A stretch of DNA of 64,000 nt from Phytohabitans suffuscus (GCF_011764565.1 NZ_AP022871.1:4464320-4528319); one strand, 5' to 3'. Numbered from the stretch's first letter, positions 26,539-35,716 are shown. Translations and numbers: made by a program. Notes: a model not told the origin generated them from the letters alone.

Positions 26539-29010
26539 ATGCATGCTCTCTTCGACACCCCACCCCACCCCGGCTCCCAGGCGGACGCCCCGGCCGGCGG
26601 CGACGCCACCACTCACGAGGGCGGCGGGGCCGCTCAGGAGCCGGAGGCGCGGCCCAAGCGGCCCCGGCTCGACCCGGACGGGCTCCTTGAAGGGCTCAAC
26701 GGGCCGCAGCGAGAGGCCGTGGTGCACGCCGGCTCGCCACTGCTGATCGTGGCGGGCGCGGGCTCGGGCAAGACCCGGGTGCTCACCAACCGGATCGCCT
26801 ACCTGCTGGCCGCCCGCGACGTGCATCCAGGGCAGATCATCGCGATCACGTTCACCAACAAGGCCGCCGGCGAGATGAAGGAGCGGGTGGCCGCGCTGGT
26901 CGGTGGCCGGGCCCGGCTGATGTGGGTGTCGACGTTCCACTCCGCGTGCGTGCGCATCCTGCGGGCGGAGCACGAGCATGCCGGGCTCAAGTCCACATTC
27001 TCCATCTACGACGCCGACGACTCGCGGCGGCTGATGCAGATGGTGGCGCGCGAGCTCGACCTCGACCCCAAGCGCTACCCGGCGCGCGGCCTCGCCCACC
27101 AGATCTCCAACCTCAAGAACGAGCTGGTCGACCCGGAGAGCTTCGCCGACCGTGCCAAGGGGCCGGCCGAGCGGGCCATCTCCGAGGCTTACACGCTCTA
27201 CCAGCGCCGTCTCAAAGAGGCGCACGCGCTCGACTTCGACGACCTCATCATGACCACCGTCCACTTGCTCCAGTCACACCCACACGTGGCGGAGACCTAC
27301 CGGCGGCGCTTCCGGCACGTGCTGGTCGACGAGTACCAGGACACCAACCACGCGCAGTATGTGCTGATCAAGGAGCTGGTCTCCGGCACACCCGGGCTGG
27401 AGCCGGCCGAGCTGTGCGTGGTGGGCGACGCCGACCAGTCGATCTACGCGTTCCGCGGTGCCACGATCCGCAACATCCTGGAGTTCGAGCGCGACTTCAC
27501 CGACGCGCGCACGATCCTGCTGGAGCAGAACTACCGCTCCACCCAGACCATCCTCAACGCCGCCAACGCGGTCATCGACCGCAACAGCTCCCGCAAGCCC
27601 AAGCGCCTCTGGAGCGAGCAGGGGCAGGGCGAGCAGATCGTCGGCTACGTCGCGGACACCGAGCACGCCGAGGCCGACTGGGTGGCCCGCGAGATCGACC
27701 GCCTCTGCGACGCCGACGAGGCCCGCCCCGGCGACGTCGCGGTGTTCTACCGCACCAACGCACAGTCCCGGGTGTTCGAGGAAGTCTTCATCCGGGTCGG
27801 CCTGCCCTACAAGGTCGTCGGCGGTGTGCGCTTCTACGAGCGCAAGGAGGTCCGCGACGCACTGGCCTACCTGCGCGCCATCGTCAACGACGACGACACG
27901 GTGAGCATCCGCCGCATCCTCAACACCCCGCGCCGCGGGATCGGTGACCGGGCCGAGGCCTGCGTCGAGGCGCTCTCCAGCCGCGAGCGGGTCTCGTTCG
28001 GCGCCGCGCTGCGCCGGGCCGCGGAGGCGCCGGGCATCTCCACCCGTGCGGTCAACGGCATCGCCGACTTCGTCGCGCTGCTCGACACCGTGCGCGAGCT
28101 GGCCGAGACCGCCCCGCCCGAAGAGGTGCTGGAGGCGGTGCTGCAGCGCTCGGGCTACCTGGCCGAGCTGGAGGAGAGCCTCGACCCGCAGGACGCCGGC
28201 CGGGTGGAAAACCTCCAGGAGCTGGTGAGCGTCGCCCGGGAGTACACCGAGCGCGCCGAAGCCCAGGCCGAGGCGGCCGAAGAGGGCGCCGAGGTGGCCG
28301 CGGGCGCCACGCTGGCCGGCTTCCTGGAGCAGGTGGCGCTCGTCGCCGACGCCGACCAGGTGCCTTCCGACGACCCCGACCACCAGGGCGTGGTCACGCT
28401 GATGACGCTGCACACCGCCAAGGGCCTGGAGTTTCCGGTGGTCTTCCTGACCGGGCTCGAAGACGGTGTCTTCCCGCACCTGCGCTCGCTGGGCGACACG
28501 CGCGAGCTGGAAGAGGAGCGCCGCCTGGCGTACGTGGGCATCACCCGGGCCCGCCAGCGGCTCTACATCTCCCGCGCGATGACCCGCGGCGCGTGGGGCC
28601 AGCCGCAGTACAACCCGGCCTCCCGCTTCCTCGCCGAGCTGCCCGGCGAGCTTGTCCGGTGGGAGCGCACCGACGCGGCGTACACGTCGTGGTCCGGCAC
28701 CGGCGGCGGCATCGGCGGCCGCAGCTCGGCGCCGTCCGGCGCGGCGAGCCGGGGCACCTTCACCGGCGGCACCGCCAAGGCCGCCCGGCTGGCCGAGCGC
28801 CTGGGCGTCGACGGCGCCAAGCTCGCCACGGCCAGCGACCTGCCCCAGGTCCCGAGCGTCAGCGCCGGCGACCGCATCAACCACCAGCGCTACGGCATGG
28901 GCCGCGTCGTCGAGGTCGAGGGCTACGGCGCCCGGGCACAAGCCAAGGTCGACTTCGGCGACCAGGTCATGTGGATCGTTCTCCGCCACGCCCCGATCGA
29001 GAAGCTCTGA
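26539..29010 (+). CDS. pcrA: ATP-dependent DNA helicase PcrA/UvrD
   Basis: Superfamily 1A 3'-5' helicase acting in repair and replication restart. All motifs are present: GLNGPQREAVVH (Q motif), AGAGSGKTRVL (Walker A), ITFTNKAAGEMKERV, DEYQDTNHAQY (Walker B region), GDADQSIYAFRGA, LEQNYRS, TLHTAKGLEFPVVFL, EERRLAYVGITRARQRL. The C-terminal region ends in a KOW-like module (GDRINHQRYGMGRVVEVEGY) that contacts RNA polymerase in this family. 823 residues; an acidic/Pro-rich N-terminal 50 residues precede the helicase. Monocistronic. Confidence 0.97.
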   Translation: MHALFDTPPHPGSQADAPAGGDATTHEGGGAAQEPEARPKRPRLDPDGLLEGLNGPQREAVVHAGSPLLIVAGAGSGKTRVLTNRIAYLLAARDVHPGQIIAITFTNKAAGEMKERVAALVGGRARLMWVSTFHSACVRILRAEHEHAGLKSTFSIYDADDSRRLMQMVARELDLDPKRYPARGLAHQISNLKNELVDPESFADRAKGPAERAISEAYTLYQRRLKEAHALDFDDLIMTTVHLLQSHPHVAETYRRRFRHVLVDEYQDTNHAQYVLIKELVSGTPGLEPAELCVVGDADQSIYAFRGATIRNILEFERDFTDARTILLEQNYRSTQTILNAANAVIDRNSSRKPKRLWSEQGQGEQIVGYVADTEHAEADWVAREIDRLCDADEARPGDVAVFYRTNAQSRVFEEVFIRVGLPYKVVGGVRFYERKEVRDALAYLRAIVNDDDTVSIRRILNTPRRGIGDRAEACVEALSSRERVSFGAALRRAAEAPGISTRAVNGIADFVALLDTVRELAETAPPEEVLEAVLQRSGYLAELEESLDPQDAGRVENLQELVSVAREYTERAEAQAEAAEEGAEVAAGATLAGFLEQVALVADADQVPSDDPDHQGVVTLMTLHTAKGLEFPVVFLTGLEDGVFPHLRSLGDTRELEEERRLAYVGITRARQRLYISRAMTRGAWGQPQYNPASRFLAELPGELVRWERTDAAYTSWSGTGGGIGGRSSAPSGAASRGTFTGGTAKAARLAERLGVDGAKLATASDLPQVPSVSAGDRINHQRYGMGRVVEVEGYGARAQAKVDFGDQVMWIVLRHAPIEKL

Positions 29011-29061
29011 AGACCTCACGCGCGAAGCCTGGTCGGCCGGCGCGAGCCGGCCGACCAAAGC

Positions 29062-29150
29062 GGGTTTGGGTCGTGAACCGCGGCGGGTGACGCTGCGGGA
29101 GCAGCGGCCCGGACCACCGCGGACGTCGCGGCAGCTCGAATCTTCTTTTG
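29062..29150 (+). repeat. Extragenic mosaic block (family B), copy 2
   Basis: GTCGTGAACCGCGGCGGGTG, GCGGGAGCAGCGGCCCGGAC and GCGGACGTCGCGGCAGCTCG appear in the same order as in the blocks at 53485-53578 and, inverted, 10553-10646. Confidence 0.65.
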
Positions 29151-29184
29151 CGATCCGACGCCGACGCGGGTCGGCGGCTGCTCC

Positions 29185-29252
29185 TGTGAGGGCGGCTCGC
29201 GTCGACGATTAGCCGGAACCGATCGCTCGGGCCGCGCGATGGGCGGACAAAT
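29185..29252 (+). repeat. Extragenic mosaic block (family E), copy 1
   Basis: TGTGAGGGCGGCTCGCGTC, then ATTAGCCGGAACCGATCGCT and GGGCGGACAAAT. The plus-strand segment at 53067-53134 matches over about 68 bp, with roughly a dozen differences. Confidence 0.65.
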
Positions 29253-29309
29253 CAGCCGGAACCGATCGTCCGCAGGACGGACGCGGACCCTCATCGCGCT
29301 GGTCGCGCC

Positions 29310-29368
29310 CTCAGCGGTACCAGCGGCACGTTATGCGGACTCCATAAGGTGCTTCTGGTACCGCTGAG
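29310..29368. repeat. Long two-stem palindrome
   Basis: CTCAGCGGTACCAG pairs perfectly with CTGGTACCGCTGAG (14 bp), and inside it GCACGTTATG pairs with CATAAGGTGC. The architecture (outer stem, internal loop, inner stem) matches the family C hairpins but the sequence differs. May terminate pcrA and the convergent M23 gene. Confidence 0.65.
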
Positions 29369-29542
29369 CAGACCGGGTGCGGCGACGCGGCCCCGCCGCG
29401 CGGCGCGGACGGCGCCAATGTGGCTCGGGCGGTCAAGCGGACCGAAAGGGCTCTGATCCCGCCAGGTGGGGCCTCCAGCCCGAGGTGAGGTAGCCCGCGC
29501 GAGTGGGCCCGCCGACGCTGCGCGACACGATCCAACCCGGGC

Positions 29543-30373
29543 TCAGCAGCCGAGGTCGACGCCGCGAGCGCGCATGAACGGAGCTGGGTCGGTCTGGTTC
29601 CACAGGCCCTGGTGCACCTCGAAGTGCAGGTGGGGGCCGGTCGAGTCGCCGGTGGAGCCTTCGTAGCCGATGACCTGGCCGGCGGTGACCTTCTGGCCGG
29701 GGCTCACGATGGTGCGCGACTGGTGGGCGTAGTGGGTCTGCACGCTGCCGTGGTCGATCATCACGGAGATGCCGTAGCCGGAGTAGGCCCAGCCGGCGAC
29801 CAGGACGGTGCCGGCGGCGGCCGCGCGGATCGGGGTGCCCGCGTCGGCGGCCAGGTCGATGCCCGCGTGCAGTACGCCCCAGCGCTGCCCGAAGCACGAC
29901 GTGATCTGGCCGCCCGGCATCGGGGTGACCCAGGCCGGGGCGGCCTTGGGCTGGGCGGTCGTGGCCTCCGGGGCCGGTGCGGCCTCCTGCTGCTGCGTGG
30001 CCTTCGGCTCGGCGGCCTGAGTGGGCGCCTGAGTGGGCGCCTGAGTGGGCGCCTGGGTCGGTGTCTGGGTGGGCGCCTGCGCGGGAGCCGAGGTGGCGGT
30101 GGACGGCGGGCGCTCGGCCCGGTCCGCGCGGTCGGCCGCGTCGGCCCTCGCTTCCTGGCCGGCGGCGACCGTCAGCGCCGTGGGCGGTTCCGGGTCGCTG
30201 CCGCCGCCGCTCACCGCGGCGGAGACGGCGGCTATGGGCAGGCCGATGAGCAGGACCGCGGCGGGTACGACGAAGCGGCCGCGCCCGGTGAGCCGGGTGC
30301 GTACCCGGTGCCGGATGACCTCACGACCGCGGGGGCGGGCATGGGTCGCCGCATAGGGGGGAGTGCTCTGCAC
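29543..30373 (-). CDS. M23 (LytM-type) peptidoglycan endopeptidase, membrane-anchored
   Basis: I chose GTG 30373 because GGAGG stands 8 bases before it. N-terminal basic segment, one membrane anchor (FVVPAAVLLIGLPIAAVSAA), an Ala/Gln/Thr-rich linker with five tandem TQAP units encoded by 12-bp repeats at about 30016-30079, then the catalytic domain: GVLHAGIDLAADAGTPIRAA (H...D zinc ligands) and GPHLHFEVHQG (HxH). Cleaves peptidoglycan cross-links or regulates other hydrolases, outside the membrane. A paralogue follows upstream on the same strand (30643-31356). Confidence 0.92.
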   Translation of the reverse strand: MQSTPPYAATHARPRGREVIRHRVRTRLTGRGRFVVPAAVLLIGLPIAAVSAAVSGGGSDPEPPTALTVAAGQEARADAADRADRAERPPSTATSAPAQAPTQTPTQAPTQAPTQAPTQAAEPKATQQQEAAPAPEATTAQPKAAPAWVTPMPGGQITSCFGQRWGVLHAGIDLAADAGTPIRAAAAGTVLVAGWAYSGYGISVMIDHGSVQTHYAHQSRTIVSPGQKVTAGQVIGYEGSTGDSTGPHLHFEVHQGLWNQTDPAPFMRARGVDLGC

Positions 30374-30589
30374 GGGGGGACCTCCGTGGTTGTCGGACCG
30401 GGAAATGTTTGTTTGCCGGCCGTTAACCGCGGGTAGGGGTCTGGGGTGCCATCGACGGCGGTTCTTGCGAGGGCGAGCTGGTTTGCCCGGATTTGTGGGG
30501 CTACTTCCTGGTAGCTCCACGTGACCTAGGAGTGGCGTCGGTCACACCTGCCGCTGTGACCAGGGAAACTTTGCCTGGTCAGGCGCATG

Positions 30590-30622
30590 AAAAAACCGCC
30601 CATGCCGGGAGGCACGGGCGGT
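30590..30622 (-). terminator. Canonical rho-independent terminator
   Basis: Read on the minus strand, CCGCCCGTGCC pairs with GGCATGGGCGG across TCCC and is followed by six T. It ends the upstream M23 gene (30643-31356), 21 bp after its stop. One of the few hairpins here with a T-run. Confidence 0.85.
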
Positions 30623-30642
30623 CGGAAGGACAATACGCAGGG

Positions 30643-31356
30643 TCAGGAGGCGGCTACATCAGTGGAAATTGCCTCGACTTCTAGCTTGATGTCCGCTCCG
30701 CGGTCGCGGAAGAACGGGATCGGGTCGCGAGGCTCGCCATTGACATGCACCTCGAGGTGCAGGTGGTTGCCGTACGCGTGACCGGTGGCGCCCACGTATC
30801 CGAGGGTCTCGCCGGCCTTGACCTGCTGGCCCACCTTGACCGCGAGCTGCGACGAGTGGCCGTAGATGGTCTCGACGCCGTCGCCGTGGTCGACGATCAC
30901 CGCGTAGCCGTAGCCGCCGTAGTAGCCGGCGACCTTCACCGTGCCGCTGTGCACCGCGAGGTAGGGCGTGCCCTCCGGGGCGGCCAGGTCGACGCCGGCG
31001 TGCAGCTGGCCCCAGCGCATGCCGTAGGCCGAGGTGAACTCGTAGCCGTGCAGCGGGAGCCGCCACGACTCGCCGGAGGCCGGCTGCGCCGCGGTGTCGG
31101 ACCGCCCGTCACGGGACGCCCTCGCGGCGTCCTCCGCGCGGTCGGCGAGATCTTGCTGGGTCGAGGCCTGGTCGAGGTCGGCGATCGCCGACGGGTCGAC
31201 CGTCTTCGCGTCCGGCATGGCGCCCGCACCGAGCGCCACGATCCCGGCACCGACAAACGCGGTGGTGACAACTGCCGCGTAGCGGCTGCGCGGGGGTGTG
31301 GGGACGCGCCGTCGACCGCGATAGCGGTCGGGCTCAGACGACAAGCGCTGGCGCAC
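30643..31356 (-). CDS. M23 (LytM-type) peptidoglycan endopeptidase, second paralogue
   Basis: I chose GTG 31356 (VRQRLSSEPDRYRGRRR), 6 nt after ATG 31362, because its spacing from GGAGG is better. One membrane anchor (VVTTAFVGAGIVALGAGA), an alpha-helical linker (DLDQASTQQDLADRAEDAAR), then the catalytic domain with GQLHAGVDLAAPEGTPYLAV and GNHLHLEVHVNG. All zinc ligands present. Same domain plan as the gene at 29543; each has its own terminator/leader, so they are separately transcribed. Confidence 0.92.
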   Translation of the reverse strand: MRQRLSSEPDRYRGRRRVPTPPRSRYAAVVTTAFVGAGIVALGAGAMPDAKTVDPSAIADLDQASTQQDLADRAEDAARASRDGRSDTAAQPASGESWRLPLHGYEFTSAYGMRWGQLHAGVDLAAPEGTPYLAVHSGTVKVAGYYGGYGYAVIVDHGDGVETIYGHSSQLAVKVGQQVKAGETLGYVGATGHAYGNHLHLEVHVNGEPRDPIPFFRDRGADIKLEVEAISTDVAAS

Positions 31357-31779
31357 GCACATCCTCCGGTATCCGTCAGGCTGGCGGCGAACGAGCGTCA
31401 GGTGAGGGGGTGAACGCTCGGTTTGCCGCGCTGTCGTCCCGTGGGGGCCGGGATGACAGCCGTGGGACACCGTAACGAAGTCGATAGGCGTGTCACAAGC
31501 CGAACAGGCAAATTCGCTACAGAACCTCGTACTGTCCGTTGTGGAATGCCGGAATTCGTTACTATTTGTGGGCCCACTCGTTAGTAGCGTTCAGTCACAT
31601 CGAATCATACTGATAGTCATGTGATCCGTTCAACACCAGTAAATGCTTGATCTCCTCAATGGACAGTCTGGTGGCTCCGGTGGGGCCGGGGATGTTTCCG
31701 CTCCGCGTCGGTGGGGTTACCGTTCGTTCAGGTGGCAATGCGGTCGGAGAAGGTCGCGCGCGGGGAAGGTGCAGTGCTG
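31357..31779. other. Divergent intergenic region, relatively A/T-rich
   Basis: About 420 bp between the M23 gene and the B12-binding protein gene. The stretch 31480-31660 is the most A/T-rich in the window and surely holds promoters for both sides. I looked for the c-di-AMP (ydaO) riboswitch often found before actinobacterial cell-wall hydrolases and could not identify its conserved motifs. No gene seen. Confidence 0.4.
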
Positions 31780-32184
31780 ATGAGTTCTCGGATACGGGTC
31801 GTCGTCGCCAAGCCGGGTCTGGACGGGCACGACCGCGGTGTGAAGGTCGTGGCGCGGGCGCTGCGCGACGCGGGCATGGAGGTCGTCTACACCGGGCTGC
31901 ACCAGACGCCGGAGCAGATCGTGGAGACCGCGATCCAGGAGGACGCCGACGCCGTCGGCCTGTCCGTGCTCTCCGGCGCGCACATGACGCTCTTCAAGCG
32001 GGTGCTGGAGCTGCTGGCCGAGCGGGGCGCGGGCGACATCGTCGTCTTCGGTGGCGGCATCATTCCGGACGCCGACATTCCAGAACTGGAGCGACTCGGT
32101 GTCGCGAAGATATTCACTCCCGGTGCCACGACACAGGCCATCGTCGAATGGGTCCGGGCGAACGTCACTCAACCGGTGGGATAG
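31780..32184 (+). CDS. Cobalamin-binding subunit/domain of methylmalonyl-CoA mutase type
   Basis: A 134-residue free-standing B12-binding domain. RIRVVVAKPGLDGHDRGVKV carries the DxHxxG motif whose His ligates cobalt; GLSVLSGAH and VFGGGIIPDADI complete the nucleotide-loop site. It resembles the small subunit of acyl-CoA mutases and isobutyryl/ethylmalonyl-type enzymes; the partner large subunit is not in the window. I chose ATG 31780; GTG 31774 (two codons earlier) is also possible, with GAAGG upstream of both. A strong terminator follows. Confidence 0.9.
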   Translation: MSSRIRVVVAKPGLDGHDRGVKVVARALRDAGMEVVYTGLHQTPEQIVETAIQEDADAVGLSVLSGAHMTLFKRVLELLAERGAGDIVVFGGGIIPDADIPELERLGVAKIFTPGATTQAIVEWVRANVTQPVG

Positions 32185-32237
32185 CATCACGCACCGTTGT
32201 TGTTCGGTGCTCCACACTGGACAGTGACAGAAAAGGG

Positions 32238-32274
32238 GAGAGGCCGGACGCACCCCTCACACGTCCGGCCTCTC
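32238..32274 (+). terminator. Terminator after the B12-binding protein gene
   Basis: GAGAGGCCGGACG pairs perfectly with CGTCCGGCCTCTC across an 11-base loop; the stem is 13 bp and lies 54 bp after the stop codon. Confidence 0.75.
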
Positions 32275-32433
32275 TATGCACGATGCCCCGCCGCCACCCC
32301 TCGACCGACAGGGCATCGGCCGTCTTCGTCGTCGCTGTATCGCTCAGACACTTGAATCAACGACGCCCCTCACAAGGGGTTACGCGGCCGTCGCAAAAAG
32401 ATTGCGGCGTATTGCGGCGTACTGTGAGCGCTC

Positions 32434-33228
32434 GTGACCACCCCTCCGTCGCAACCTCCCGGCGGCTGGCAGCCGCCGCAGCAGCCATATGGAAACCAGC
32501 CGGGGTACGGCCAGCAGCCCTACCCCCAACAGCCGTACGCACAGCAGCCCTACCCCCAGCAGCAGCCGTATCCGCAACACGAGCCGTACCCGCAACAGCA
32601 GCCGTACCCGCAACAGCAGCCGGGCTATCCGCCACAGACACCGCCGCAGCCGCAGATGCCGCCGCAGGGCTGGCACCAGCCGCCGCCGGTCACGAAGCGG
32701 ATCCCGGAGGACCAGCCGTTCATCGCGCGGCACAGCGTCAAGAAGCGCGCGCTCTTCTTCGGTGGGATCTTCGGCGGCCTGTCGCTGCTGTTCGGCTGCC
32801 TGATCGGCGCGGCCGCCCAGGACCTGCTGGCCGGGGTCGGCGTGTTCGGCTGCGTCGCGGTCCTCTTCGGGCTCATCTTCGGGTTCCAGGTGTGGCTGAT
32901 GACCTCCGGCGGCCCGGTGCTCGCGATCGGCCCGGCCGGCCTCTGGATCAAGACGCGGCCCACCCGCGGGCAGGCGATCTGGCTGCCGTGGGAGGCGATC
33001 GAGCGGGTGTACACGCGGCGGTGGGCGTTCGACAAGATGCTCTGCGTCAAGCCGCGCGACCCGCGTACCGGCTCGAACCTCGGTGCCTTCACCGCGCTCG
33101 ACTCGGGCATGCAGCAGCTCGTCTTCGGCACCGGCTTCACCGCGCCGCTCAACTTCGCCGACCGGCCGGAGGCGGAGATCGTCGGCGCGGTCGCGCATTT
33201 CTCCGGCGGCCGCGTGCACGTCACCTGA
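32434..33228 (+). CDS. Gln/Pro/Tyr-rich membrane protein of unknown function
   Basis: Starts GTG 32434. Residues 1-85 are a low-complexity Q/P/Y tail with repeated QQPYPQ units. Two adjacent membrane helices follow (LFFGGIFGGLSLLFGCLIGA, then VGVFGCVAVLFGLIFGFQVW), then a soluble domain of about 120 residues (LAIGPAGLWIKTRPTRGQAI, LPWEAIERVYTRRW), which looks like a PH-like or DUF-type bacterial domain. No function recognised. Such proteins with proline-rich tails are common in actinomycetes. It stands alone between a terminator and the sucCD promoter. Confidence 0.75.
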   Translation: MTTPPSQPPGGWQPPQQPYGNQPGYGQQPYPQQPYAQQPYPQQQPYPQHEPYPQQQPYPQQQPGYPPQTPPQPQMPPQGWHQPPPVTKRIPEDQPFIARHSVKKRALFFGGIFGGLSLLFGCLIGAAAQDLLAGVGVFGCVAVLFGLIFGFQVWLMTSGGPVLAIGPAGLWIKTRPTRGQAIWLPWEAIERVYTRRWAFDKMLCVKPRDPRTGSNLGAFTALDSGMQQLVFGTGFTAPLNFADRPEAEIVGAVAHFSGGRVHVT

Positions 33229-33268
33229 CGCCTGGATGTGCAGTACCGCACACCAGTCACCCGTTCGG

Positions 33269-33296
33269 TTGCCAGCGGTACTCCGGTCGCTAGGCT
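33269..33296 (+). promoter_or_regulatory. Probable sigma-70-type promoter of sucCD
   Basis: TTGCCA and TAGGCT with a 16-bp spacer, about 65 bp before the sucC start. The leader 33297-33361 contains no obvious extra structure. Confidence 0.55.
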
Positions 33297-33361
33297 GCGG
33301 CCAATGGCCTGTTTCTTTCGATGACAGGCGTCAACCGTTTTCTCACCGCTGAGGGTGCTAC

Positions 33362-34540
33362 GTGGACCTGTACGAGTACCAGGGGCGCGACCTGTTCGAC
33401 CGGCACGGGCTTCCCGTGCTGGCCGGTGGCGTCGCCACGACCCCGGAGGAGGCCCGCGCGATCGCCGAGCGTCTTGGCGGACGCGTGGTCGTCAAGGCCC
33501 AGGTGAAGGTCGGGGGCCGGGGCAAGGCCGGCGGCGTCAAGCTCGCCGACGACCCCGAGGGGGCGGTGGCCCACGCCACCAACATCCTCGGTATGGACAT
33601 CAAGGGTCACACGGTCCACAAGGTCATGCTGACGGTGACCGCGGACATCGCGGAGGAGTACTACTTCTCCTACCTGCTCGACCGCGCGAACCGCACCTTC
33701 CTCTGCATCGCCAGCGTGGCCGGCGGCATGGAGATCGAGCAGGTCGCCGAGGAGTCGCCGGACAAGGTCGCCAAGGTCGCGATCGACGCGAGCGTGGGCG
33801 TCGACGAGGCCAAGGCGCGCGAGATCGTGGCGGCCGCGGGCTTCCCGGCCGAGGTGGCCGACCAGGTGGTCGACATCGCCGTGAAGCTCTGGGACAGCTT
33901 CGTCTCGGAGGACGCGACGCTGGTCGAGGTCAACCCGCTGGCCAAGACCAAGAGCGGTCAGGTGCTGTGCCTCGACGCGAAGGTGACGCTCGACGCGAAC
34001 GCGACCTTCCGCCACCCCGAGCACGAGGAGCTGGTCGACCAGGCGGCGGTCGACCCGCTGGAGCAGCGCGCCAAGGAAAAGGACCTCAACTACGTCAAGC
34101 TCGACGGCGAGGTCGGCATCATCGGCAACGGCGCCGGCCTGGTCATGTCGACGCTTGACGTGGTGGCGTACGCGGGTGAGGCGCAGGGCGGTGTCAAGCC
34201 GGCCAACTTCCTCGACATCGGCGGCGGCGCGAGCGCGGCGGTCATGGCCAACGGCCTGGAGATCGTGCTCTCCGACCCGTCCGTCAAGAGCGTGTTCGTC
34301 AACGTCTTTGGTGGTATCACCGCCTGTGACGAGGTGGCCAACGGCATCGTGCACGCCCTCACCCTGCTCGAGCAGCGCGGCGAGCGGGTGACCAAGCCGC
34401 TGGTCGTCCGCCTCGACGGCAACAACGCCGAAGCCGGCCGGGCCATCCTCGACGGCGCGGCCAACCCGCTGGTCGAGCGGGTGGACACTATGGATGGGGC
34501 GGCCCAGCGCGCCGCCGAGCTCGCCGCGGCAGGAGTCTGA
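33362..34540 (+). CDS. sucC: Succinyl-CoA synthetase, beta subunit
   Basis: Starts GTG 33362 (MDLYEYQGRDLFDRHGLPVL). N-terminal ATP-grasp domain (VVKAQVKVGGRGKAGGVKL) and C-terminal ligase domain (NFLDIGGGASA, VFVNVFGGITACDEVANGI). TCA-cycle step that makes succinate and nucleoside triphosphate from succinyl-CoA. 392 residues, normal. Two bases separate its stop from sucD, so the subunits are made together. Confidence 0.97.
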   Translation: MDLYEYQGRDLFDRHGLPVLAGGVATTPEEARAIAERLGGRVVVKAQVKVGGRGKAGGVKLADDPEGAVAHATNILGMDIKGHTVHKVMLTVTADIAEEYYFSYLLDRANRTFLCIASVAGGMEIEQVAEESPDKVAKVAIDASVGVDEAKAREIVAAAGFPAEVADQVVDIAVKLWDSFVSEDATLVEVNPLAKTKSGQVLCLDAKVTLDANATFRHPEHEELVDQAAVDPLEQRAKEKDLNYVKLDGEVGIIGNGAGLVMSTLDVVAYAGEAQGGVKPANFLDIGGGASAAVMANGLEIVLSDPSVKSVFVNVFGGITACDEVANGIVHALTLLEQRGERVTKPLVVRLDGNNAEAGRAILDGAANPLVERVDTMDGAAQRAAELAAAGV

Positions 34541-34542
34541 TC

Positions 34543-35424
34543 ATGGCAATCTGGCTGACCAAGGACTCGAAGGTCATCGTCCAGGGCATCACCGGTTCCG
34601 AGGGCTCCAAGCACACGCGGCGGATGCTCGCCGCGGGCACCCACGTGGTCGGCGGCACCAACCCGCGCAAGGCGGGGCAGGCGGTCGACTTCGACGGCAC
34701 GGCGCTGCCGGTCTTCGCGACCGTCGCCGACGCCATGAAGGAGACCGGCGCCGACGTCACGGTGATCTTCGTACCGCCGGCGTTCGCCAAGGCCGCGGTC
34801 ATCGAGGCGGTCGACGCCGAGATCCCGCTCGCGGTGGTGATCACCGAGGGCATCCCGGTGCACGACACGGCGGCCTTCTGGGCATACGACGTCTCGAAGG
34901 GGAGCAAGACCCGCATCATCGGGCCCAACTGCCCCGGCATCGCGTCGCCGGGTGCCTCCAACGCGGGCATCATCCCGGCCGACATCACCGGTGCGGGCCG
35001 CATCGGCCTGGTGAGCAAGAGTGGCACGCTCACCTACCAGCTCATGTACGAGCTGCGCGACATCGGCTTCTCGACCTGCGTGGGCATCGGCGGCGACCCG
35101 GTGATCGGCACGACGCACATCGACGCGCTGGCCGCGTTCCAGGACGACCCCGACACCGACGCGATCGTGATGATCGGTGAGATCGGCGGCGACGCCGAGG
35201 AGCGGGCGGCCGACTTCATCAAGGCCAACCTGACCAAGCCGGTGGTCGGCTACATCGCCGGCTTCACCGCGCCGCCCGGCAAGACGATGGGCCACGCGGG
35301 CGCGATCATCTCCGGCTCCTCCGGCACGGCTGACGCCAAGAAGGTGGCTCTGGAGGCCGCCGGCGTCAAGGTCGGCAAGACCCCGAGCGAGACGGCCCGC
35401 CTCATGCGCGAGCTGATGAGCTGA
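34543..35424 (+). CDS. sucD: Succinyl-CoA synthetase, alpha subunit
   Basis: CoA-binding Rossmann domain (VIVQGITGSEGSKHTRRMLA) and the phospho-His segment GKTMGHAGAIISGSSGTADA. 293 residues, standard length. It is the second gene of the sucCD operon, closed by a strong hairpin after the stop. Confidence 0.97.
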   Translation: MAIWLTKDSKVIVQGITGSEGSKHTRRMLAAGTHVVGGTNPRKAGQAVDFDGTALPVFATVADAMKETGADVTVIFVPPAFAKAAVIEAVDAEIPLAVVITEGIPVHDTAAFWAYDVSKGSKTRIIGPNCPGIASPGASNAGIIPADITGAGRIGLVSKSGTLTYQLMYELRDIGFSTCVGIGGDPVIGTTHIDALAAFQDDPDTDAIVMIGEIGGDAEERAADFIKANLTKPVVGYIAGFTAPPGKTMGHAGAIISGSSGTADAKKVALEAAGVKVGKTPSETARLMRELMS

Positions 35425-35438
35425 CAAGCGGTTTCTGG

Positions 35439-35472
35439 GCGAAGGGCTCCCCGCGCGAGGGGAGCCCTTCGC
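35439..35472. terminator. Bidirectional terminator between sucD and a convergent gene
   Basis: GCGAAGGGCTCCCC pairs perfectly with GGGGAGCCCTTCGC across a 6-base loop (14-bp stem). Lies 14 bp after the sucD stop and 4 bp before the stop of the convergent gene. Confidence 0.8.
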
Positions 35473-35476
35473 GTCT

Positions 35477-35716
35477 TCAGCGCCGGAACGCGTAGATGAT
35501 GTTCCAGACGATGCCGATGGCGCAGCAGGCGAACGCGATGTAGGCGAGCGTCGGCTGCTTGCCTACCCTGCGGGCGTCGCGGAAGGACAGGAACGCGAAG
35601 ACGAGGCCGAGCGGCCAGCAGCAGATCAGGCCGATCACGATGCCGAGTACGCCCCAGAGCGTCGTGCGGTCGTTGGACGGCGCCGCCGCGGGTGGAGGCG
35701 GATAGGGTTCGCTCAT
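35477..35716 (-). CDS. Small DUF4190-like membrane protein (copy 1)
   Basis: 79 residues: a short Pro-rich head (SEPYPPPPAAAPSNDRTT) and two membrane helices around a small loop (LWGVLGIVIGLICCWPLGLV, FRDARRVGKQPTLAYIAFAC). A paralogue of the same length lies at 37273-37512; both share NDRTTLWGVLGIV and PTLAYIAFA. Function unknown. Confidence 0.8.
   Translation of the reverse strand: MSEPYPPPPAAAPSNDRTTLWGVLGIVIGLICCWPLGLVFAFLSFRDARRVGKQPTLAYIAFACCAIGIVWNIIYAFRR

Larger units (their letters stand above)
29011..29542. other. Gene-free intergenic mosaic of repeats
   Basis: The 532 bp between convergent pcrA and the M23 gene hold no convincing gene. I see a family B block (29062-29150), a family E block (29185-29252), a short second copy of the ATCAGCCGGAACCGATCG motif at about 29253-29270, and a long palindrome (29310-29368). 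The rest shows nothing I can name. Confidence 0.6.

Noticed and set aside
28593..29212. Two plus-strand frames after pcrA
   Set aside because: They overlap the pcrA 3' end and the repeat mosaic; composition is Arg/Ala-rich with no recognisable domain.
31357..31779. Possible c-di-AMP (ydaO) riboswitch before the M23 gene
   Set aside because: The region is the right size and place, but I could not find the conserved motifs of that aptamer on the minus strand. GGGGTGAAC near 31408 is on the wrong strand.
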